From NCBI GenBank assembly GCA_010645155.1, contig JAAGOF010000204.1:395274-459273 (forward strand): a stretch of 64,000 nt of DNA. The letters are read 5' to 3'. The DNA is from Tigriopus japonicus (Eukaryota > Arthropoda > Copepoda > Harpacticoida > Harpacticidae). The notes under the pieces are model-generated. The model ran no database searches. It saw nothing but the letters and a program-made list of their open reading frames with translations, and was not told where the DNA came from. Each line of letters opens with the position of its first letter. Positions within the stretch are counted from its first letter, which is position 1. The translations under genes and the position numbers were made by a program. Shown in pieces: positions 1 through 14,025 of this stretch.

Positions 1-2647
1 CTTCATGTGCCATTGTGGGACGACCATGTCTTCATTTATTGGTCCTCATTTCCACATAATGGGGAGACAACACTGAGGAATATACTGCATCAGATAATCA
101 CTAATGCGGTTTTAGCCATTGACCATTCTGGTCATGAATCACGGCCAAACCTCTAGACAGATTTTGAGCCTGTGCTTCTCAGTTCGTTGGTCTGTAGGCA
201 TAACGTCAAATGAAAGAGAAACCCTCAGTTCCCCTTGATGTCGCTTTTTCCTTTATCTTGTTATAATATAAATGATTCAAGCCTTTAGTGAGGATAGTCT
301 GATTCCAGTACGTTTTGACGTTATTTTATTTGTTACGAAAGCATCACAGTACCAGTTGAGGAAACGTAATTTATGCAAGATGGTTCAGAATAGTTGGATT
401 GGCTCTATCGATCCACACTTTTTCAATGACCATTCTCCTGAAGTGTGCTAACCCTCTCAGTCACATGCCACCTTTTACATGAATAATTGAGTGCATTTAA
501 AAAGTATTGCCGAGGCATTAGAAGAGGCTTGACTCGAGCGACGTTTTTGCATTGTTTTCTTTTTTTCAGACCTTTCACGTTAATGATCTCAACCATCCTC
601 TTAAGTTTAACTTCTTAAATGCAAAAGGGGAGTTCAAGCAACTTTTGTAAATCCCCTATAAACTAAAAGAATATGCCTTTCTGTCCTTAACATTCATCAT
701 TACAAATTTTCAACTGAATTACTCACATAAAGTTCAGATCAGGTCCCACGAAGATCAAACGTGAGATTTGGCAGGCATTGCAATGGATCTTTAATTCACT
801 CATTGGCGGGAATCATTTGTGATCGCCCGTCTTAGCTCGAGTGGTGACGATTACAATGCCAACTAAAGGATCTTATTGATGAAGACTAATGGTGCTTTTG
901 ATCCCGATCGATCGGATTTTTTTGGAAATTGGACCTCTAGGGTTATTCTAGGGAACTTAATTCCAAGCAGAGAGTTTTCAATCCAAAGCTGACCTCCAAA
1001 AAGGCTGCCTCAGTTGTGGGAGGGTCCGATAAACTTGCTCGTCTTTTTTTCTGTCGGGAATAAGTTTATTCGTCTTTGGGACGAGTTAGGCCACCCGACT
1101 GTATCCACGTGGGTCTTAGCATTGAAAACATCCGACAAGTAACTCTCCAACAACTCTTGCCATGCCTTTCACAGACAAAACTGATGCACGCACACTAGCA
1201 GCGTAAGAGGTAAGTGGCGGGCATACCGAGGCCATCAATTGTTCGTTTGGTAATTCGTCAATGCCTCATCTACTCTTGGAAAAAGGTATCTTCACCGTAT
1301 GTTCCCATTATAATGATCGACAAAGTTCAAAGTCCACGGGTCTACTATGTAGGGATGGATGATATCCCCGCTCTTAAAAGTATCAAGAACAGGATGGACC
1401 TCCTGGGAACAAGCCATAGCAAAAGGCCATCGTGTGTTTATAATGACGATGCGGAGAATTTTCAATGATCAACTACTCTCAAGAACTTTTTGGAACCCCA
1501 CCGAGTGAGCCCAAAAAAAATGGAAGCAAACATAAATTACCTTGTGAAACGAATAACAAATGCCATGCCACCCATATACTTTGCCTTATTATGTTCAAGA
1601 GTGACTCGTTTCAAAAGAAGGGCTACACTCGAGATCCTTATTTCAACGCTCGTGGCGCACATGGAAGGAAGCTTCCCGAGATTTTTTTCCGAGAAATCCG
1701 CTGGCTTCATCCTTTCAACTCTCAACTGAAGCGTCCCAGATCTGGTTACCAGGCCCCCAAAGCCTAGAGCCCCAGTAGTTGGCTCTAGATAGATTTCTCA
1801 AAGCGGCTGACAGAGTGCATTTTAAATGAGGCGGGGGCCTTGGAAATGAACCCTTTTTCTCCTTCTCTTTGTGCGTCACCAATATCCGCTTGTGTCGTTT
1901 TGACACGATGAGTTAGTTGACCATCTCGCAATGACGAACCGTGCATAGGACATTGGTATTCCATTGCTGAGGTTCATGGATCGTTCTCCGAGTGGAGTGT
2001 GAATAGATAGTGGCAAAGTAAAGGCTGCTGGCTGAATGGAAGGACAATCCAATTTTCTCTGACTGTCCAAAGTGTTCGTGAGACTATGGTGGAAATGACC
2101 TTGGAAGGTGGGGCGGACTAAATCTGGTTGAAGCGTAGTTTATGGCCAACCATCAGTCATAACTTGAAAACTAGCTGACCCAAAGCTATTTGAGCAAGCT
2201 TGAGTGTTTGGGTTGTGATTCTGGGCCACTTTTTGCCTCTCTGTTTTGTTGACATCATGGCGGGTTTTGGTCTTGGGAGGATGAGTGCTCTGGATAATCT
2301 TCGAATTCCAATCCAATGAAAAGGCTTTTTAGCGATCCGAGCAAGAGAGAGAGAGAAAAAAGCACTTAAGAAGATCTCGTCGGTCCATTTGGCTGGAAAC
2401 AAATGATGACTTGCAGTATCTTATCGGACCGTCGAAATGCCAATCTTGGTGTTTCATCCCGGCTTCTTCACCATTAATCCAGCGTCTTTGTTTGTTTTGC
2501 TTTTCCAGGTGCGAGATCGGCACTTTCGGCACACGGGAAAAACCCATGCGGACATGATGATCTGAGCCTTCGTTGATAAGCAAGCAAACCCTCTGCTTTC
2601 CCATTTTGTTCTCTCGCCAACCAAACAACCAACCAACCTCCTCCATC
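1..2647. other. Upstream non-coding region
   Basis: I see no supported gene in this stretch. Several open frames of 60 to 120 codons exist, but none has recognisable domains, coherent splice sites or coding-like composition. The last few hundred bases presumably hold the promoter and 5' untranslated region of the NCKX gene that starts at 2648; no convincing TATA box was found. Confidence 0.5.
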
Positions 2648-5600
2648 ATGTCCAGAAGCCGTTTGTTTCCCAATACAGGCAGTGGTTGGATTTTGCCCAT
2701 TGCCCAGAGTTACCAAAGACGTCGCGCTAAGCGCTCTACCACAATCCGTCTGTTGACCTTTGTGGGATTAACCACGTTGGTTTTAGTTTATTTATCAGTT
2801 TCCCCCCGGCATCACCAATATGACGAGGTCGATGGATCCGCCGAGGCCAATCTGCATCGAAGGCTCCTCCAACTTGGGGACGAAAAGTAAGATTAGGCAT
2901 GCCATTGTGTTCTTCGCTGAGCAATTCCATTGAGCCATAACTTCTTTCAGCAACGAACTCGAGGCTAATGGGTCCATCACTCTCCAGACAGCTGTGGCTG
3001 ACGATCCCCTCTTTCCCCCTGAACTGTTCACCATTGAGCAATTGAAACAAGGAGCTGTGATATTGCACATTATTGGAATATTGTACATGTTTTATGCCTT
3101 GGCCTTGGTGTGCGATGAGTTCTTTGTACCATCTCTGGACGTCATTGCCGAAAATGTAAGCGGAAAATATCTCTCACTTGGCAGATCTGTCATATTTTTG
3201 AATCATGCCTTTCTCTGTCTTAGCTTGGGATCAGTCCGGATGTGGCTGGCGCTACTTTCATGGCCGCGGGTGGATCTGCACCCGAACTTTTCACTTCCGT
3301 CATTGGTGTGTTCATAGCCAAAAGTGACGTGGGTATTGGAACCATTGTGGGATCAGCGGTGTTCAACATACTCTTTGTCATCGCTGCTTGCGCATTTGCT
3401 GCTAAGGACGCGTTGAGGTTTGTAGTAGTACTTGTCTCCTTTCTTTGAAAAACATTCATGTTTGTTTGCTTGCTTATCCTTCCTCTTCTTGATAAGGATT
3501 CTTCCTCGGCCAAATTTGGAAACCATTTCTTCTATCTTGACGTTCCTTCGGCATGGGTTTATTTTCCTTCAGGACTACACAGATAGGCCTGACATTCTAG
3601 GAATATCTGTCCCACTCAAATGGTCCTGTTATGCATAAAATGAGCCAGAGCCAAACGGAATAGCATTTCCTCTTTACTACTTGGTAGCTATCTTAAATTG
3701 TACAATAGAAGTGTAAACCCACTGAAGTCCCGAGTGAGCCCTTGAGCTTCAAAAGTCGTGAGTACTAGGAAACGAACAAAGGGCGGCTGTCTAAATGTTA
3801 ATGTCCAGGAAAATGGAGAAGCCCCAAGTAAGTCCCTTTTGCACTCGGAAGAAAGAAGTTTCAACGCCCAAAGAGACCACTTGTGCCGCCATTCCGAGCG
3901 TTGTTCTCGGCGCTTTTAGGGCAAAAAAAATTGCAGCTCTAACTTGTGTAGTAGACTCTCTTTCCCAGAACAATTGAACAACTCTCTCAATGTAGTACGA
4001 AGGAGTTTTGTGGAACAGTGTCATATTAAACTGAGGATGAGAAACCTCTTGGGTGCATCAACAGACACATACCAAGATACCCTACCATTAAGAGGCCTCT
4101 ATTGGGAGACAAGACCAACAAAAGATGGAGAAAAGGGTCTCAGTTTACGAGCTCTGAGGCGTTTTTCTTTGCCGAGACTCGCCATTAAGTTAGAAAGAGC
4201 ACCTAGAATAAAGTAATCTGGATCACAACTGGAAAAGAAAAAAAAAATGCACTCTAAATTGAGACTCAAATTAACTTAAGCTGAATTTTGAGGCGAATTT
4301 ACTAATTTTGACCACATGGGGAGAGTTTGGGGAACGGGGCCTTTTGATTCTTAAATTATAAGGGTGTCTGCAACAGAAATGAGGGCCTTCCAGTTGACCC
4401 CACACTAAAGTAGAAGTAATTTTAACTGGCCTTTGACTGTGAACTTGTTTGACCAGATGATAAATGATCTCTCGACTTGTGAAACAAGCTTGAAATTGCC
4501 TCGGAACCTTCAACTTGTAAAAGGCTCAAGAAAGACGTGTCGCGTGTTAGAAATGGCTTCTAACCCACAAACTCACTCAAGAGCCAAAATTCCTTCATTC
4601 TTTAAAGTGGCAAAAACGTACCGACTTGGTGAAAGAAGCATGTGCCCTAAAATTGTAAACATAATTTAAAAGATGAAGTTTTCCAATGAGAGCCTGAAGG
4701 ATTACAAACAATCATTAAATTTGGTATTCTATGTAGCATGAATTGTCTTTGAAATGATTTGTTGTGTTATCCATTCTTTACAAGTCAGAATTGTGGGATA
4801 TGATAATTTCCATAGCTATTAAGACTTGAGACAGGTTAACGATATATTCATTGTTCATTAGGCCACGAGATGCCACCAAAGTGCGCCCTTCTAATAGATT
4901 CAGGACCTATTATTTTGACTTCGACCAAGGGATTATTTTTGCTTACTAGACCAGAACGAGGCAGGAAACATTGAAATTCCCATCAAGACCAATGTTCTTT
5001 GCCTAACCTCAATGTTTTTCCGCCCGTACAATGGAAGATAGCACTACTTTTTAAACAAAGCTATAAACAAATTTTATAAAACAATTTTTTTTGTAAACAA
5101 TTTTGTAAACAAAACTACAAATTTTGTAAAATTTCAAAGAAAGAAAAGCTTAGGCTAATTGGAAAAAGATGGTCAAAAATGACTCGCATTTGCTCATTCA
5201 TTTATTTTTGAGTCATTGGTTACATAAAAAATCATGTTCTGCATGCTGACAGGAAAGTCTCCTTGAATGTTTCATCGGCCATTTCCTCCTCATGGACGGA
5301 GAAATGTTTGTTAGGCAATTAATCAAGTAAAAGTAAAATATGGTTTTGCCCAATCCAGACTTCTCGTCACACTCAAAAGGCGACCTTGGGTAAATGTACT
5401 CGTATTCCAACGTCTCTATTGGCTGGTTCAAGGACATCTCTATGCATGGACCAATGACATAGGTATAAAAACACAACTGACGTTGAATGAATATTCAAAA
5501 TTTCCCGGGTTTTTGTAAACATTCGGCTGTTTTCAGTGATTAGTTAGGCTTGAATTTTTTTTCAAGATCCGGAAAAATATTCAACCCGTATATTTTTTAT

Positions 5601-8600
5601 GATTTTGCCAACATGCATATGATTGCAACTGCGTTTTGGGCTCCAACATTCCCATACATCGAGCCAAAAGACTTCAAATTTTATCCCTGTCTCGTTCCAA
5701 ATATTTAGAAGTCCTTTCTTTTTGGCGGTTGATGAGAGGCAGAGCTGTCTTGAAGCACCCACATAGAGTACACATAGTTAGTATTCCTCCCACTCTGTCT
5801 ATTGGGTGTGCCTCATGTAGGCCCTATTATTAGGCTGTTTCGCTCTTTCTTTCTTTCTTTCTTTCTCTTTCTTGCCTTCTTTCTTTCGCTTTTCCGTCGA
5901 TATATCCCTCGCTCACTCTTGTGAGTGTTTGTGGGATGCTATTGGTCCAAGTTGAAGCGTCTTTCTCTCGGGATCCCTTTCATGGTCCAAGTTCCGTAGG
6001 CATGATGTTAATGACTATTTTCTTTGTATGAGATGAGGAAAAGTGGCGGGAGTGAAGGGAACCCCGCTGATCTCCAAGACACTCGCGGCTTCTTTTTTTC
6101 TTTTTGGGGAAGGAATAAAGAAAGAGACTCGAGGCATCTGAAAAGTTGGTCGATCAGAAAACGTATTCCACGTATTCTTCTGACTCAAGATTTAGACTTT
6201 GGATTCGTTGTCAAACTTTTAAGTATGTGAGGTGGTGCTCGAGAAAGTAAATGATCAATATTGGCCCGAGCGAATCCTCCTTGGTTGGTTATACATGTGC
6301 CACTAAGAAAACGAATGAAGGCAGGAATCGTGGCTCTCCTTTTCATGAATACTTAATTAACGAGCGATGGCGTAAGGCATCCCGCTTCTTCTCTTTTCAC
6401 CATTCAGGCCGTTCCAAGATGTTTTTCTCTGGCAAAAAAGTGCCTCTGATTCGCAGAGTCTAGTGTAAAGTTGAGATATACGTACTGGGATGTTTTACCA
6501 ACCCACTTGTCTCTCTCTCATCCTCTGACATCTCTTTCAGCCTGACTGCTTGGCCCCTCGTCCGGGATGTGTTTTTCTACTCGGTCTCGCTAATCGTGTT
6601 GGTCCTGTTCTTCTTGGATGAGGAGATCACGTGGTATGAAGCCCTCATTCTGTTCCTCTGGTATGGTGCATACGTGGGATTCATGAAGTTCAACGAAAGC
6701 GTGGAAGATGCGATGCGAAAATTGTTTCAACTTCCCCCGATCGTAAGTTCACACATGGTTCTCGCATTTCAGGAGGGATCGATATGAATGATGAATGGGA
6801 CGGTGGATAAACCAATTATTGCCATTTTCTCGTGATCGATGGGCCTTGTTTGAGTAGGAATGATTGCAGTTTCATTATATTCGTTTTGTAAGCATTTGAA
6901 GGATCATGAAGGCTGGTTAGATAGACCTAAAAAAAGAGCCAGATCTTCAGTGACATTCTCAAGATCGAAGTGTGCACTCTCCGCTTCGTTGCCCAAATAT
7001 TGCATTCCAGGCTNNNNNNNNNNNNNNNNNNNNNNNNNNNNNNNNNNNNNNNNNNNNNNNNNNNNNNNNNNNNNNNNNTTATTGCCATTTTCTCGTGATC
7101 GATGCGGCCTCGTTTGAGTAGGAATGATTGCAGTTTCATTTTATTCGTTTTGTAAGGATTTGAAGGATCTAAGCTGAACGCAGTTACACTATAACTAAAC
7201 CATGAAGGCTGGTTAGATAGACCTAAAAAAGAGCCAGATCTTCAGTGACATTCTCAAGATCGAAGTGTGCACTCTCCGCTTCGTTGCCCAAATATTGCAT
7301 TCCAGGCTTTGTGAATCCAATTCCCATTATGTTCAGACAATATTGAGGGCCCTTTTTATGAATTCTGCCAGCTAGCTAGCTAGCTTTCAAAGGCCAAAGT
7401 TTTCTTTCTCTGTCGTCCACGCTTTTGAGGAGCAGGAAAGGACGAAGACGACGATGAAAAAAAAGACGAAGCAGAGATTGGCAATGGTGCGCAACCTTCA
7501 TGATCTATTCGGAAAGTCGGTTGGGGCAGAATGGTTCAGTGATTCGTACAAATGGTGCAATGATAAATCTTGTTTTATGACTGAGCATCCTCGTCCTTTT
7601 CGTCCTTCCGAGTTTCATCGAAAAAGCGTCGCCCCAAAGGAAGTAAGATGTCCTCTTCGAGAGACTGACTGCAGTGCCTTCGGATTAGTAAATGATGGTT
7701 CCATGTCGGCATATTGTCCTCGTGGATGTACGTACACCATGTAGCACGTCAGTGGTACAAAGGTTACAAAGCCCACAAAGGCCAAAGAGAAACGTAATGT
7801 TGAAAGGCTAGATTGGATTGGATCGGGATTGGACGGGTCGATTCACACAATCAATAAACTTGGATAACTTACAGAGCCCAAATGAGGCCACTTGAGGACG
7901 AGGGAAAGTTACTCAATAAAAAAAACTATGCAAAGAAAAGAGAAAGCTCTTTCTCTCAAGAGTGCAAAAATCCAATAGGTGAGCTGAGCAATTCTGTCCA
8001 CATTGTTCTCTTTCTCTAATGTAAAGGAAGTAGTACAAGGCTCGAGTAGTGTGGAGAAAAGTACACTTCCGCTGTCAATGTGCCCAACATTCCTTTTTGC
8101 CTTCCTTCCTTCCTTACTTCCTTCCTCTGCTCATTCATTCCTTCTTGCCTGTCTTTAGTTCTTTCTCCCTTTTTGGCCCTTCATTTCTTTCTTCTTGTTT
8201 CTCCGGACCTTTCTTTATTTTCGGAGTGGATTCGTTCTGGGTGCCATGCAAGAAATACCATACCGAAAAATGCACCTAAAACAACGATAAGATATATGAC
8301 ACTAAATAAGGCCTACTAATTCTCAGGGACATGCCTCCCGTTCTCACGAAACGAAATTGAAGTGGTTAGGCAGGCTTTTTGGGATAACTTGTCTTTAGTG
8401 AAACGAAGAGACGGGACTCTTCCATAATCCATTCATTCTTGGACGCCGTTTGGAGTACAATGTCCCAAGATACGAGACATCTTTTTATCATTATGAGAAA
8501 CCTCCCAGGCCCCTAATAGATGAAAGTGCATTCTGAACGTAGATTTTGGTTCCAGAATTGGCTTGATCTGGTTAGAGGCTGAAGCAATAAAAGTTTTTTA

Positions 8601-11600
8601 TTGCCAAATCTGCTGTCCAAATGGTCACTTCAGGGTCTTACGGAAAAAGAAATGGAGAATAAGCATGAGAGAGAGATAGAAAGGTCAAGGAAAAGCTGGG
8701 TATGTCTCACTTTTCCTCTGATAAAATTGAGACCATCTTTTTTTTGGCAGCCAATCTGCGTAATTCTTGACCTTTAATGGAGGATTTATTTCGGAACAAG
8801 GAAGGAAGGAAGGAATGAGGGGACGAAAACCTTTTCCTCGGACTTTGATCGTACATTCATAGTCATCACGCTTCTAGGAGATGCGCTCGAACAATTTGAT
8901 TTCCCCCTAGATATCCTTCCAAGTCCCAAGGTCGATCTTTAGAGAAGAATTTTGAGTGAAGGTGTTGCATAGAATTACAAATTTGTCTCTGTCTTGGTTT
9001 TGAGGGGCTCGTCCAACTCTCAGGGGACCATGCCAATATGTCCTCGTATTCCTTCTTTTTGGTCGGCCTTTGAATGACCTTGACTTAGCAAGGCTCAACG
9101 ACGACGACAACAGCAACAACAACAGCAACTGGAACGCTTCTCTTACGTATTTGCTTGCTTGCTCGTTCTTTCTCGCCTTGATCTCGGAAGTGATATATGG
9201 GTGTAAACTTTTGATGATGGACGGTGACACAAGGGCACAAAGGCACACCACCAATATAAAGATAAAAAATTGGCTTTTCCAAAAGTATCGAAACTTTAAA
9301 ACAAGCACTACTTCAGAAGCTGCGTGTGAAGTTTTTTGGACTTTTTTGAAATGGTGATCGTGCGTTTCTTTGGTTGAGGTCCATTCTTGGAACACTCTAT
9401 TTTGCACCGAGAGAAAATGTGTGCCTCGGTTAAAGGGGAAATTTCTGTTCTAAATTGGCCAAACTAAAAAATGAGGCACATGGCACAGCTCTTATCACCC
9501 TTTTCTCATTTTGTTAGAGCGGTCTCATTGCGAACAAGCCTCGAGTTTAACGATCTACAAGTGCTTTCTCTTCATTTTGCTGTCAAAACTAGATTAAAAG
9601 CGGAGTTGGATGTTTGCACCCATTCCATTTTCGACCATTCTAACGACTAAAATTATGTTCTACTGTGGTTGTAAAAAGCCAAAATCTATTTTTTGTTCTT
9701 GTTGTTGTTATTGTCAGTTGTTTTTGCGATACCTTACGAGGGGTATCCAGACTAGAGGTAGACTGGGCCTATAACTCGTCAGCAAGTGCGATTTTTAGAT
9801 GCTTGATAAAGAATCGAAATCAAGATTTATCTCTTATGAGCAGATGGTATTTTACATAATTTGTTGTAAGGCAATCATGTTCGAACTTATGATCTAATAA
9901 GACAAGGTATGTTGGGCGACCCCTGTATACATAGAAAATAAGCCTCAAAAGCGAGCAACAAGTCAAAAATCAAGTACACTGTAAAGCCAAGACGTTTGAC
10001 ATCAAAAGTTACCACTTTTTTGCCTCAAATATTCCTCAAATATTGGTATGGGTGGTTGAACATATTGGATTTTAACGCGTTTCTTGCTCTTGACATCGAT
10101 GTTCAAAAACGTGCAGGGGACGCCCAACATACCTTTTCTAAATAAATCATCACTATGAACTGGATTAACTGACAACAAATCATGTAAAATATCATCTCCT
10201 CAATAGAGATATTTCTTGATTTTGATTGCTCATCAAGCATCTAAAAATCGCACTTTTTAACGAGTTACAGGCCCAGTCTACCTCTAGTCTGGATACCCCA
10301 CGTATTTGTGAGGCAAAAAATGGTCATTTCATTAGTAAGTGGATCAAGGATCCATTTAATCAAATTTGTGAAGCACTTGAAAACAGTGCAAAGCCAGATG
10401 TTGACCCGTCTCCCATTTATTTAGAGTCGGCTTTCTCGATTGTTCTTTTTATGGTAAAGCATGGCTGGAATGGAAAGGACCGCGAAAGTTGCTATCGTCA
10501 TAAATCAGAAGTCGGTTTTTCGGTCTCTCCCTGGTAAATTCCATTAGTGCCACACCCACACCTGAGAAGGACGAACTAGTGACTTTTGACACCACCCTTA
10601 TTTTATGGCCATGAAAACGTCCAAAACGCACGGTTCGATCCAATAACAACGAAATCCTTATCCTCTCGTGTCATTCTCTTCGTGCTCTCATAATGTTCCC
10701 AAAAATATTCCCGATTTATTCTATCCCACTCCGCGTTCTGACTTAAGTTTAAGCTTGACTCAGAAGTGAAATGCATTCAGGGAAAAATGACAACCCTTGG
10801 GCTGAAAAATAGTTGCTGAGAAATCAAAAGAGGATCCTCTTCTTCTTCTTCTCTGAATGTTTGGCATTCTCATTTCAGGACCGCACTCACCACGTGCGTG
10901 GAGTCACCCTTAGATCGGCTCATAACAGAAAGGGATTGTTCCACTTGATGAATGAAACCATCAATCCAGGAATATTAAGTGAGTGAATCCACGTTTCTGA
11001 GTGGATTGGAGATCTTGATCTTACATATAGCAGCATCCTTGTGGCACGGTTTTGCTTTACGTAGATTAACATTTCAGTTCAGTTATTTGCTTGGAGATTG
11101 CGTTTACCTTCTTTTGTGTTTTTTTTTCTTTTCATTTCCTTTGTTTAACCCCAGGAAAAACGAGGACCCAAAACTCGAGAGTGGAGGGCGATGAAGACAA
11201 GCCGCTGAATAAGGAACTGCCTCCAGGGGGTATGTGAGAGTTTTAATCTCCTTGGTTTCATTTTCTAAGGCTTTTCTTGTTTTTAAATCGAATAAAAGTC
11301 GAAGTGTAATTGCTGAGCTGTCTCATTTATCATGGTGTGCATTTCGTGTCCTTAGGGCTCATGATTGGGGACCAAGCCCAAATTGGAGGTGGGATCTCAC
11401 AACTCAAGACACACCTTCAGGACCAGGACGGATCCATCAATTTCGCCAAAACTCCCAGCGCTGATACGGAATTGATGAACATTTCCAATGGCGACGAGAA
11501 GAACAAAGAGGTTTGTTCTGCTAAAGTGATTGGTTCCATATCCTTTGAGATTGATACCGAGTTTTCTCTTTGAAGATTGAAGAAACGAACGCTGAAGAGG

Positions 11601-12530
11601 ATGAGGAACAAGAGGGCGAGGATCCCATTGACATGTCCTTCCCAATGAAAGGTGGCTGGAAAGCCATTCTCGTCTACTTGATTTCGTTCCCGATTATGTT
11701 CCCATTGTTCCTAACACTTCCCGACACCAAAAATCCAGCTAGTAAGTAATTGATCGTCTGGCCAACTGAATCTCCACGACAAACTAAAACTGTCACTAAT
11801 TCGATCCTTTTTCGCTTTCAAGAACGCAAGTTTTTCCCCATCACCTTCCTTGGCAGCATTATTTGGGTGGCCGCATACTCGTACTTGATGGTTTGGTGGG
11901 CCACAACGGCAGGAAACACTCTTGGAATTCCATCAGATGTAAGTCCATTAAAAAGAAAAAAAATGAATATAAGCTCTTACTCAAATGTTCGTACTCGAAT
12001 TAGGTCATGGGTCTGACATTCTTGGCGGCGGGTACGTCAGTCCCTGATCTCATCACTAGTGTTCTGGTGGCTCAACAAGGCAAAGGCGACATGGCCGTCT
12101 CATCCTCGGTCGGATCCAACATCTTTGACGTCACCGTCGGGTAAGCTGAGAGCAAATTACCAAGTTCTAAAATTACCTTCATCCCGGAAAAGAGCCCTCG
12201 AGAAGTAGATTCTCATTTCAGACTTGTTTGCAAACTTTCTTGAACGTCTGTCTGTCTCATTGATGAAGTGTACTTCCATTTCGTTACAGACTTCCTGTTC
12301 CCTGGCTTATCTACACGCTCATCAACGGAAGATCCGTGGAGGTTTCGAGTAGTGGAGTGGGATGTTCCGTGGCCATGTTATTTCTCATGCTTATCCTCGT
12401 CTTTCTAAGTATTGTTGCATTCCGGTGGAAGATGACCAAAGGCATGGGATTGGTCATGTTGGTGCTCTACTTCATCTTCGTGATTGCTTCTCTTGGGTTC
12501 AGTAACAAGTGGTATTCTTGTCCCATTTAA
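2648..12530 (+). CDS. Potassium-dependent sodium/calcium exchanger (NCKX, SLC24-like), tandem copy 1
   Basis: Plasma-membrane or organellar antiporter that exports calcium together with potassium in exchange for sodium. Coding exons: 2648-2886, 2951-3155, 3224-3417, 6541-6742, 10879-10978, 11155-11229, 11356-11510, 11576-11741, 11823-11938, 12004-12140, 12290-12530; these sum to 1830 nt, 609 aa, in frame with GT-AG introns throughout. A hydrophobic segment near residues 33-51 is probably a signal anchor. The alpha-1 repeat (GGSAPE, Glu169) and alpha-2 repeat (GTSVPD, Asp499) carry the acidic ion-binding residues equivalent to human NCKX2 Glu188 and Asp548. Asp526 in SNIFD matches Asp575, the residue that confers potassium dependence. 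Between the repeats lies a hydrophilic loop with an acidic patch ([10 protein letters not shown]), as expected for the cytosolic regulatory loop. The start is the first ATG in the open frame. Introns 3 and 4 are long (3.1 and 4.1 kb); intron 4 holds an assembly gap and a foldback element. The exact subfamily (NCKX1 to 5) is not assigned. Confidence 0.93.
5843..5888. repeat. CTTT microsatellite
   Basis: A run of CTTT/TTTC units with few interruptions, in intron 3 of the first NCKX gene. Confidence 0.8.
6816..7308. other. Assembly gap with duplicated flanks
   Basis: 65 Ns (7014-7078) separate two nearly identical copies of the same intron sequence (6816-7013 and 7079-7308). The second copy has about 32 extra bases near 7171 and a few substitutions. 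This is the pattern left when two haplotypes are placed end to end across a scaffold gap. It lies in intron 4 of the first NCKX gene and does not affect coding sequence. Confidence 0.85.
8098..8127. repeat. CTTC-type microsatellite
   Basis: Short tandem TTCC/CTTC units within intron 4 of the first NCKX gene. Confidence 0.7.
9740..10299. mobile_element. Foldback (long inverted repeat) element in NCKX intron 4
   Basis: The ends GGGGTATCCAGACTAGAGG (from 9740) and its reverse complement (to 10299) begin two arms that stay complementary for well over 60 bp. A second pair of complementary blocks lies nearer the centre (AAGGTATGTTGGGCG near 9903, and its complement near 10120). The whole 560 bp can fold on itself. 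No protein is encoded, so it is a non-autonomous DNA element. A target-site duplication was not clear. Confidence 0.75.
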
Positions 12531-14025
12531 ATCAACCAGTCGCATAATTTCAGTTCTCATTTCCTTCTCTCCCAACCTAATTGGGCCTCTTCAATGTCAT
12601 ATTTATAAACAAGCGAAAAAAGGAAAACGAAAGAAACAAAGAAGAGGATAGGTGGGTTCTGCTCCGGTGCTTTGATGACGATTTCATATTGGAATTTACT
12701 TCTTTTTGGCAGCTCACCAAACTCCGACCGGTCTTGTTCTTTCTTTTGTTGGTTCGTTGAATCGGACATGCCAAACCCATATGCACAATATTCATTCGTG
12801 TCCAAAGCAAGGCTATTCAAACCCACCACGCTCGAAACCTAGTGCAGTTCTCCCTATCTCTCTCTCTCTTCCGTCTTGATTTGGTTACAATGATTTTTTT
12901 TTCTTCCGAATACAGATGAATTTTACCCTTGTACAATGTCTTCCCTGGTCCATCTTAGAACACAACTCTCTGTTGGATCTTGTTGTACATACCATATACC
13001 AACCTAGATATCAATTGCCACCAAATCGACGCAAATCTATAGACAACTAGTAGGATTCTTTCAAGTGCATACATATATATCAATCATTGTTCATCTAATG
13101 GAGTCTTTCGTCCAGATTTTACTTCAAACTAAACAAATCTTTCAATTGAAAGGGGATTGCAGGTTCGCTAAACCATTCATTCATCAATAACATACCGTAA
13201 CTAGACTCTTGAGGTGTCCTAAAGGTCTCAGGAGTGCCTTTTAGTTCTTGGCATTTTTCATCTGCATTCATTCAAGTCTGATCAGGGAGTCCCTTGAATT
13301 CCGAGAATAAAAAGAAGAAATCCACGGGCAAGATTTTTGGGACGCCCTTTTCAATCCAATCGTTTGGGCCAGATTCTTTCAAAAGTGCCCAGACTCCATT
13401 CATTCATTCTTTACATAGAATCTTTACCAGACTACTTTTTGGTGGGTGCTTTATTCGATTTCAATCCAGCGATTGCATGATAAAATTCCAAGAGTGATTC
13501 ATATGCAAATCACCCAAACCTTTTGGCCAAAGTGATTATGCAGTGATGGTCAAACTCTTTATTTCATGATCAGATTAGAGATCTATAGTCGATATTACTA
13601 CTCCTATTATTATGATTATTACTATTATTCTTATTACTATGATGATTAATGAATCAGGGCAATTCAGTGACAAGAAACTAACAACAGATCGATGAATTCA
13701 TATTGTCCTCCATAATTGATGACAGAGGAATGTAACAAGACTCGATGTAAGATAATTTTATTCTATTCTAATACGCTCCTATTCTCTGAAATACATAATA
13801 TACACGAGTAATCGAATTCATTTTCATTTTGGTGTTCATGTGTTTTTCCAACTGATGTGTTGGTGTTATCGAGGATTCTTCCTCTTCCTGCCATACAAAC
13901 TCAATCTTAAAATAAAGCACCGGAAGCTTCAAAATTATTATCAGAGTTTTTGAACGTGCTAAAAATCGTGGTTTGGAAAATAAGGGTTTCCTCTTTTTCA
14001 TAGTTCCCTTGACGTGCAGACCATA
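12531..14025. other. Intergenic region between the two NCKX genes
   Basis: Holds the 3' untranslated region of the first NCKX gene; one AATAAA at 13306-13311 is a possible polyadenylation signal. It also holds an AT-rich stretch of TTA/ATT-type triplets around 13590-13650 and the upstream region of the second NCKX gene. No coding sequence is supported here. Confidence 0.5.

Noticed and set aside
1214..1767. Two overlapping + open frames (84 and 100 codons)
   Set aside because: One needs a non-ATG start, there is no domain, no splice context and no coding-like composition.
2329..3088. Several minus-strand open frames up to 123 codons
   Set aside because: They lie opposite the first two NCKX exons and their upstream flank; the plus-strand gene explains the openness.
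7368..7386. GCTAGCTAGCTAGC palindromic run
   Set aside because: A short CTAG-type simple repeat; nothing around it suggests a regulatory or mobile role.
9070..9407. Open frames on both strands near an AAC-type triplet run
   Set aside because: Low-complexity sequence in an NCKX intron keeps several frames open; no domain.
12557..12829. Minus-strand 90-codon frame
   Set aside because: Sits in the 3' untranslated region of the first NCKX gene and has no recognisable content.
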